A stretch of 64,000 nt of DNA from Sva-07 sp963698565 (GTDB taxonomy: Bacteria > Actinomycetota > Acidimicrobiia > Acidimicrobiales > Ilumatobacteraceae), in contig CAVORH010000040.1 in the NCBI GenBank assembly GCA_963698565.1, forward strand, positions 97,018 to 161,017. Reading direction: 5' to 3'. The notes under the pieces are model-generated. The model saw only the letters and a program-made list of their open reading frames with translations. It did no database searches and had not been told where the DNA came from. Positions 58,754 to 64,000 of the stretch are shown here, piece after piece. The position numbers and the translations under genes were made by a program. The first letter of the stretch is position 1. Each line of letters starts with the position of its first letter.

Positions 58754-60196
58754 ATGGTCTCATCCGGTCGCAGTGCGGTCGTTGTCGGTGCCGGGCCGAA
58801 CGGGCTCGTGGCTGCGATCGAGCTGGCGCGGGCCGGGTGGGACGTGACGGTGTTCGAGGCCGCGGCCCGGCCGGGCGGTGGCACTCGAACCGAGGAGCTC
58901 ACGCTGCCGGGCGTGCTGCACGACGTGTGTTCGGCGATCCATCCGCTCGCCGTCGGTTCCCCCGCATTCCGGGCGATCGCCGAGAGCGATCTCCCGCTGC
59001 GTGATCACGGGCTCGAGTGGATCCAGTCGCCGGTGCCGCTCGCCCACCCGCTCGACGAGGGGCGAGCCGCCGTGCTGCATCGTTCAGTCGACGAGACCGC
59101 CGACGGGCTCGGCCCCGATGCGAAGGCGTACCGGCGCCTGTTCGGCCCGTTCGTCGACGCCGGATTCGACCTGACCGACGGGCTGCTGTCGCCGCTGACG
59201 ATCCCGCCGAAGCACCCCGTGACGCTCGCTCGCTACGGCGCGGTCGGGGTGCTCCCCGCGCACACGTTGGCTCGCCGCGGCTTCGACACGGACGAGGCGC
59301 AGGCGATGTTCGCCGGGCTCGCCGGCCACTCGATCCTCAGCCTGAAGGCACCGGTCACCGCTGGCTACGGACTGATGCTCGGGGTCCTCGCGCACTTGGT
59401 CGGGTGGCCGCTGGCTCGTGGCGGTTCGCAGCAGATCGCCGACGCGCTCGTCGCGGTCCTCGAGAAACTCGGAGGGCGGGTGGAGTGCAACCGGCGCATC
59501 GAGTCGCTCGCCGAGTTGCCGCCGGCCGACGCCGTGCTGCTCGACCTCACGCCGCGCCAGGTCTTGGCGATCGCCGGCGATGCCGTTCCCGATCGCTACC
59601 GCAAGGCGCTCAACCGCTTCCGGTACGGGCCGGGCGTGTTCAAGCTCGACTGGGCGCTCGACGGCCCGATCCCGTGGGCGAACGCTGACTGTTCGCGTGC
59701 TGCGACCGTCCATCTGGGCGGCACGCTCTCCGAGATCACGGCGTCGGAATCCGATGTCCAGGCCGGGCGACATCCCGAGCACCCCTACGTGCTGCTCGCC
59801 CAACAGAGCCTCTTCGATCCGTCCCGCGCGCCCGCAGGGACGCAGGCGGTGTGGGCCTACTGCCACGTCCCGAACGGCTCGACCGTCGACATGACCGAGC
59901 GCATCGAGCGCCAGGTCGAGCGATTCGCGCCTGGGTTCCGCGATCGGATCATCGCCCGGCACGCGATGGACACAGCGGCGGTCGAGGCGCACGATGCCAA
60001 CTACATCGGTGGCGACATCAACGGCGGCGTGGGCGACCTCCGACAGTTCGTCCGACGCCCCACGCTCGGGCTGCATCCGTGGAAGACGCCGATCGAGGGT
60101 GTGTACCTGTGTTCGAGTTCCACGCCGCCGGGTGGGGGAGTGCACGGCATGTGCGGCTGGCACGCCGCGCAGGAAGTGATCAGGGGATCGCGATGA
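58754..60196 (+). CDS. FAD-dependent oxidoreductase, phytoene desaturase/PYROXD2-like
   Basis: This roughly 480-residue flavoprotein has N-terminal VVVGAGPNGLVAAIELARAGWDVTVFEA and the GGGTRTEELTLPGVLHD stretch typical of the phytoene desaturase/PYROXD2 group. The C-terminal FAD contact is VYLCSSSTPPGGGVHGMCG. A carotenoid or other isoprenoid substrate is possible, but no carotenoid genes are nearby. ATG 58754 is used; the GTG directly before it is an alternative. It overlaps the REC-only gene by 4 bp, an unusual pairing. Confidence 0.87.
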   Translation: MVSSGRSAVVVGAGPNGLVAAIELARAGWDVTVFEAAARPGGGTRTEELTLPGVLHDVCSAIHPLAVGSPAFRAIAESDLPLRDHGLEWIQSPVPLAHPLDEGRAAVLHRSVDETADGLGPDAKAYRRLFGPFVDAGFDLTDGLLSPLTIPPKHPVTLARYGAVGVLPAHTLARRGFDTDEAQAMFAGLAGHSILSLKAPVTAGYGLMLGVLAHLVGWPLARGGSQQIADALVAVLEKLGGRVECNRRIESLAELPPADAVLLDLTPRQVLAIAGDAVPDRYRKALNRFRYGPGVFKLDWALDGPIPWANADCSRAATVHLGGTLSEITASESDVQAGRHPEHPYVLLAQQSLFDPSRAPAGTQAVWAYCHVPNGSTVDMTERIERQVERFAPGFRDRIIARHAMDTAAVEAHDANYIGGDINGGVGDLRQFVRRPTLGLHPWKTPIEGVYLCSSSTPPGGGVHGMCGWHAAQEVIRGSR

Positions 60197-60603
60197 CCGC
60201 CGAGCCGAACGGCGACATTCCTGACCGTGTGACCGTGATGATCGTCGACGACCAGCCGCCGTTCCGCGCCGCTGCACGAGCGGTCGTCGACCGTGTCGCC
60301 GGCTTCGAACTGGTCGCCGAGGTGGCGTCCGGGGAGGAGGCGGTGGAGACGTGCGCCCGCATTGCACCGCAGCTCGTCCTGATGGACATCAACATGGGGG
60401 AACTCGACGGGATCGAGGCGACGCGGATCGTCACCGGATCCGACCCGAGCGTGAAGGTGATCCTCGTGTCGACCTACGCCCTCGACGACCTCCCGCCTGG
60501 CGCGCGCACCAGCGGCGCGATCGCCTACGTCAACAAGGACGAACTGTCGCCCCGCGTGATCCGTCGCCTCTGGGAGTCCGGCGGCGACCCCGACTGGCCC
60601 TGA
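60193..60603 (+). CDS. Receiver-domain-only response regulator
   Basis: This 136-residue stand-alone REC domain has the acidic pair IVDDQPPFRAAAR, phosphoacceptor Asp65 in LMDINMGELDG, Ser-Thr in LVSTYA and Lys in VNKDELS. No output domain. It resembles the REC-only protein at 9987 in its DDQxPF motif. ATG 60193 overlaps the preceding flavoprotein stop. A HisKA_3 kinase lies 2.4 kb away on the other strand and may be its partner. Its stop forms the left end of a palindrome. Confidence 0.87.
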   Translation: MTAEPNGDIPDRVTVMIVDDQPPFRAAARAVVDRVAGFELVAEVASGEEAVETCARIAPQLVLMDINMGELDGIEATRIVTGSDPSVKVILVSTYALDDLPPGARTSGAIAYVNKDELSPRVIRRLWESGGDPDWP

Positions 60604-60655
60604 GTGTTACGCCAGGGGTCAGACCCCCGGCGTAACACCCCCGGCGTAACACTCA
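60601..60655. repeat. GGGGTC-core palindrome, copy 6 (stop-to-stop, with extra half-arm)
   Basis: The inner 35 bp (60604-60638) is identical to copy 3. Seventeen more bases repeat the right arm (CCCCGGCGTAACAC) and end in the complement of a TGA stop. The whole element thus spans from the REC-only stop to the FtsX-type permease stop. Confidence 0.87.
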
Positions 60656-62969
60656 CTCGGTGCGCAGGAGCTGGGCGGGACGGAGACGCCGGGCGCGTCG
60701 GGCGGGGACCGCCGTGGCGGCGTTGGCCAGGGCCACGATTGCGACGACACCGACGGCAATCAGCGCGAAGGGGATCGCGGCATCGTCGACAGTTCCCATG
60801 TTCCGCGCAAACGCAAGGAACACCAGTCGACCGGTGATGAACCCGAGCGGGACGCCGACGGTGGCGCACACCAGCGTGAAGAGCGTTGCCTGCCAGTGGA
60901 CCGCACGGGAGATCCACCCACCTCCGGCCCCGAGCGAACGCAGGATCGCCAACTCGCGCCGGGTGCCGCGGGTCGAGGTCACCATGACGTGGCCCACCGT
61001 GAGCAACGTCAGCGCAGCGAGCACCGCCGCGAGCGCGAACGGAATCGCGCGGATCCGTGAGACGTTCACGATGGCGGCCGGTACGTAGGTCGAATCCGGG
61101 GGAACGTCACCGAGCTCCGGTACCGAGGTGGCGAACTCGGCGACGCTGCTGCTCAGTTGGACTGCGAGGATGGTCGGTGGCGCCGCATCGTCGATGCGTG
61201 CCAATCCGCTCGTCGTGACCAGACCTCCGACACCCAGGCCATCGTTGGACCCGAACCCGGGCATCACGACGAGACCGCTCACGCGGAACACTGCGCTGTC
61301 GGTGTCGCCGACGATCGTGACCGCATCGCCGACGTCGACGCCGATCGCTCTCGCGCTGACGCGTCCAAGGGCGATCTCGTCGTTGCTGACCGGGATCCGT
61401 CCGCTCAGCACGGGCGGGGTCCCGTCGCCGCTGATGACGTCCATGCCCAGGATCGGAAGGTTCAGCTCACCCACTCGGGCGAAGTCGTCGGTGTAGCGGG
61501 TCAGCGACGTCACGTCGGGATTGGCGTCGATGCGTTCGGTGAATCCATCGGGGAGTTGTTCGGCGCCGTTGCCACCCAGCGCCACGTCGTAGTAGCTGCC
61601 GTAACGGAACGGTTGGCCGACGAGCCGGTCGAGGCTCGCCCCGAACGTGATCGCTGCGGTCACGCCGGCGACGGTGAGAATCACGCCGATCATCACTCCT
61701 CTCGCCGAGCCCCGACCGTCAGCGAAGTTGCCGAACGCAAGTCGCATCCCGGTCGCGGCCGTGGGACTGGCGGTACGGCTCGCCACGGCCTCGATGGTCG
61801 GTGAGGGAAGCGCGGACCGGACGGTCGATCCGGTGAGCGTGAGCGAGACCAGGGTCCAGAGAGCGAGCGCCACGATGAACACGACGGCGCCGCCCGCGAG
61901 GACTTCCCAATCCACGAGGAGACCCGGACTCGGCTCGATCACGCGCACGAAGCCCGTCGGAAAGACACCGGAGGGGGCGACGGCCACCGCGGCACCGAGC
62001 AGGGCGCCGAGCGTGATGGGGACCATCGCCTGGCCCATTGCGTCGGCGATGACCTGTGTGTTCGTGAAGCCCACTGCTGTGAGCCGCTCGCGTTCCGGCC
62101 CGAGTCGGGCGAACCTGACGGGTGATCAGCTGGCCGAGTGCGGCGACCGCGGCGATCGCCGCCGCCAGCGCGAGGAGCCACAACCCGCGGGCCTGTGTCT
62201 GCACGGCCCGGCGCACCTCGTCGCTGATCAACGCAGCGGCGCGGAGGCTGAGTCCTGCGCCGTCGGGCAGCGTGTCGAGCTGGGCCCGGAACTGTGACAG
62301 ATCGACTCCCGGCCGGAGGTCGACGGCCATCATGGTCACCTTGATCCCGAGGTCAGGTTCGTCGAGCAGCGCCGGCGAGACCACGATGAGCGGTGTCGAA
62401 TCATCGAGTTTCCCCGGTCCGTCGACCACGCCGACGAGGGTGGCGGCGAATCGGGGACCCTGTGGCTCGCCGGTGAATCCGTTCTTGTCGGCCTGGTCCT
62501 GCGACAGCGCCGCGAAGTCGAACGAGTCCCCGAGTGATGCGTGAGCCTCGTCGACGAAGCTCTGCGTGGCGACGAATTCGTGCTCGTTGTCGGGGGCTGC
62601 CAGTCGGCCGCTGACGAGTGCCGCACCGACAGCCCGAGGGGAACCGGTGAACAGGAGCACATTGCTGAGTTCGTCGGCCCGCGGGCCCGCGATACCGCCG
62701 AAGACGAACGTGACGCCATCGATCGCGGCGACTCCGGGGAGGGCAGCGACCTCGTTCGTCTGCGGTCGGCCGCCCTTCTCCTGGGTGACGATCCCGTCGG
62801 CGGTGAGCGTCGACGCCGAGGTGTACCGATCAGGTGCGGTCGCTGTTCGATGGGCGCCTGCAGCGATCGTGATGACGATCGAGCAGACGGCGGCGACGAT
62901 CGAGGTGACTGCGAGCGTCCGGGCCCAGCGTCTGACGCAACACGCTGCGAAGCCGGTAGACGACGGCAC
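60653..62969 (-). CDS. FtsX/MacB-type ABC transporter permease (frameshifted in this sequence)
   Basis: This large permease has an N-terminal membrane span with AAGAHRTATAPDRYTSAS, a long extracytoplasmic domain and three-span blocks near 62.1 and 61.0 kb (AVLAALTLLTVGHVMVTSTRGTRRELAILRSLG). An extra C in the CCC at 62107-62109 breaks the frame after LITRQV; removing it restores LGPERERLTAVGFTNTQ. The joined protein is about 770 residues. No ATPase partner is in the window. It lies 7 bp after the partial kinase, suggesting sensor-linked control of an export or envelope-stress system. Confidence 0.83.
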
Positions 62970-62976
62970 CCATCGG

Positions 62977-64000
62977 TCAAGCCTCGGTCGGGAGCGGAAT
63001 CGTCCCGGTGATCATCGTGCCCGCCCCCGGGGTCGAGATCACCTCGATCGCGCCGCCGAAGGCACCCAGCCGGTCGGCCATGTTCACGAAGCCGTGGCCG
63101 GCAGCGTTTCCGAGCATTTCGAATCCGGCGCCATCGTCGCGGATCTCGAAGCGCAGCACGCCGTCAACCTCGGCGACGTGCACGGTGGCACTCGCATCCT
63201 CGCCCGCGTGTTTGCCGGCGTTCTGGAGCGCCTCGAGCGTGCAGAAGTAGACGGCGGCCTCGATGTCGTTGCCGTAGCGCCCGACGCTGTCGAACTCGAC
63301 CGTGGTGGGCAGCGCCGCCCGGCCCGCAGCGGCCGGGAGCGCTTCGCACAGCCCGCCAGAGACCAGCAGTGGCGGGAAGATGCCGTGTGCGAGCGCTCGG
63401 AGTTCGGCGATCGCTGTCTGCACATCATTCTTGATCTCGTCGATCATCACGATCGCGTCCGCGGCGTCGTTGTCCTCGACGGCATCTCGCGCCAGCCGGA
63501 GCTTCACCGCCAACGCGACGAGGTGCTGCTGGGCGCCGTCGTGCAGATTGCGCTCGAGCTTGCGGCGCTCGCTGTCGCCGGCGGCCACGATGCGCGCCCG
63601 GGAGTCCTGCAGTTCCTGGTTGCGGACCTGCAGCTCGTCGAGGCTCGCCTGCAGCGCGGTGTCGAGCTGCACGTTGTGCAAGGCCAGGGCGATCTGGCGG
63701 GCGATCTCGGTGAGCACCGTGTCCTCGGTCTCGCTGAACGGCTCGCCATCGGGCTTGCGGGTCACCACGATGAAGCCCAGGAGCATGCCGGCGTGCGCGA
63801 GCGGTGCGACGCGCATCGCGGAACTCCCGGTCGGTCCGACGAGCTGTGGCACCCAGATGTCGAGCCACGTGCCACCGCTCACACCGGCCCGGGCGACGAC
63901 GGGCAGCTCCTTCGGGCCGATGGCGACCGGTGGCGGCTGCCGGTGTGGCACGCCGGCCGCCCGTTCGTACCGACCGCCTGACCGGTCCAGACCTCGGCCG
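62977..64000 (-). CDS. Sensor histidine kinase, GAF plus HisKA_3 (N-terminus outside window)
   Basis: The reading frame is open to the right edge of the window, so the gene is partial at its 5' end. The visible part has the C-terminal half of a GAF-like sensor domain (LLGFIVVTRKPDGEPFSETEDTVLTEIARQIALAL) and a coiled linker. The HisKA_3 box ERRKLERNLHDGAQQHLVAL and an ATPase domain with LEALQNAGKHAG and DDGAGFE follow. It is transcribed into the FtsX-type permease. The REC-only protein at 60193 is a possible partner; a DNA-binding regulator may lie beyond the window. Confidence 0.87.
   Translation of the reverse strand, partial: GRGLDRSGGRYERAAGVPHRQPPPVAIGPKELPVVARAGVSGGTWLDIWVPQLVGPTGSSAMRVAPLAHAGMLLGFIVVTRKPDGEPFSETEDTVLTEIARQIALALHNVQLDTALQASLDELQVRNQELQDSRARIVAAGDSERRKLERNLHDGAQQHLVALAVKLRLARDAVEDNDAADAIVMIDEIKNDVQTAIAELRALAHGIFPPLLVSGGLCEALPAAAGRAALPTTVEFDSVGRYGNDIEAAVYFCTLEALQNAGKHAGEDASATVHVAEVDGVLRFEIRDDGAGFEMLGNAAGHGFVNMADRLGAFGGAIEVISTPGAGTMITGTIPLPTEA

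Noticed and set aside
60136..60170. GMCG motif resembling the C-terminus of mycofactocin precursor MftA
   Set aside because: It lies inside the FAD-binding end of the PYROXD2-like protein and lacks the terminal Val-Tyr, so it is not an mftA gene.

Overview
The window is about 64 kb of very GC-rich, densely packed DNA from a high-GC actinobacterium. There are many GTG and some TTG starts, 1 to 8 bp gene overlaps, and no gap above 260 bp. A mycofactocin-type electron-transfer operon, a GatCAB amidotransferase, MprAB-like and HisKA_3-type two-component systems and actinobacterial lipid-type genes fit the class Acidimicrobiia (Ilumatobacter-like). That taxonomic placement is an inference from family content, not a computed result. 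I saw no rRNA, tRNA, CRISPR array, transposase or phage module; this reads as chromosomal backbone.

Layout. 0-3 kb: lipid-type enzymes on the minus strand (partial thiolase, DUF35 OB-fold protein, thioesterase), then a YbaK deacylase and an M48 peptidase. 3-9 kb: a TPR/HD-GYP protein, a TetR regulator divergent from a ferredoxin across a 28-bp palindrome, an esterase coupled to lgt, and an orphan ABC ATPase. 9-12.4 kb: a Pro-rich membrane-anchored protein followed by a receiver-only protein, a histidine kinase and a LuxR-type regulator. 12.4-18.3 kb: GH36 alpha-galactosidase, an AlkD-like protein, a DUF1992 protein, and two divergent citrate synthase paralogues, one fused to an HTH domain. 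18.3-21.6 kb: gatCAB. 21.7-31 kb: SDR, acyl-CoA dehydrogenase, cation antiporter, hydrolase-OsmC fusion, DinB, YihY, Ung, a PLP desulfhydrase and a 2OG oxygenase. 31-36.8 kb: a secreted cell-wall protein, ROK kinase, DUF418 protein, alanine racemase-like protein and DUF4395. 36.7-42.7 kb: a minus-strand operon dedA, etfA, fixC, fixX, etfB, mftE, mftF. 42.7-47.4 kb: GH3 beta-glucosidase and an OYE/FadH oxidoreductase of the mycofactocin-associated type. 47.6-56.3 kb: SDR, an m4C-type DNA methyltransferase, MFS, YaaA, ferredoxin plus P450, two CrcB subunits and MprAB. 56.3-64 kb: a hypothetical protein, a cNMP-binding protein with a cupredoxin-like lipoprotein, a PYROXD2-like FAD protein with a receiver-only protein, an FtsX-type permease and a partial histidine kinase.

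Beyond genes, three sequence signals recur. First, six intergenic palindromes share the core GGGGTC-W-GACCCC but have different, self-complementary outer arms. Three of them run from stop codon to stop codon between convergent genes. Second, three 50-bp imperfect palindromes begin GTTTGCG and end CGCAAAC; two of these three lie beside G-quadruplex-capable tracts. Third, a TANNNT hexamer lies 6-8 nt upstream of at least 13 start codons, which suggests widespread leaderless transcription and helps choose starts.

Four genes, including the presumably essential gatB, carry single-nucleotide frameshifts, three of them single extra bases. Residual sequencing or assembly indels are the simplest explanation.
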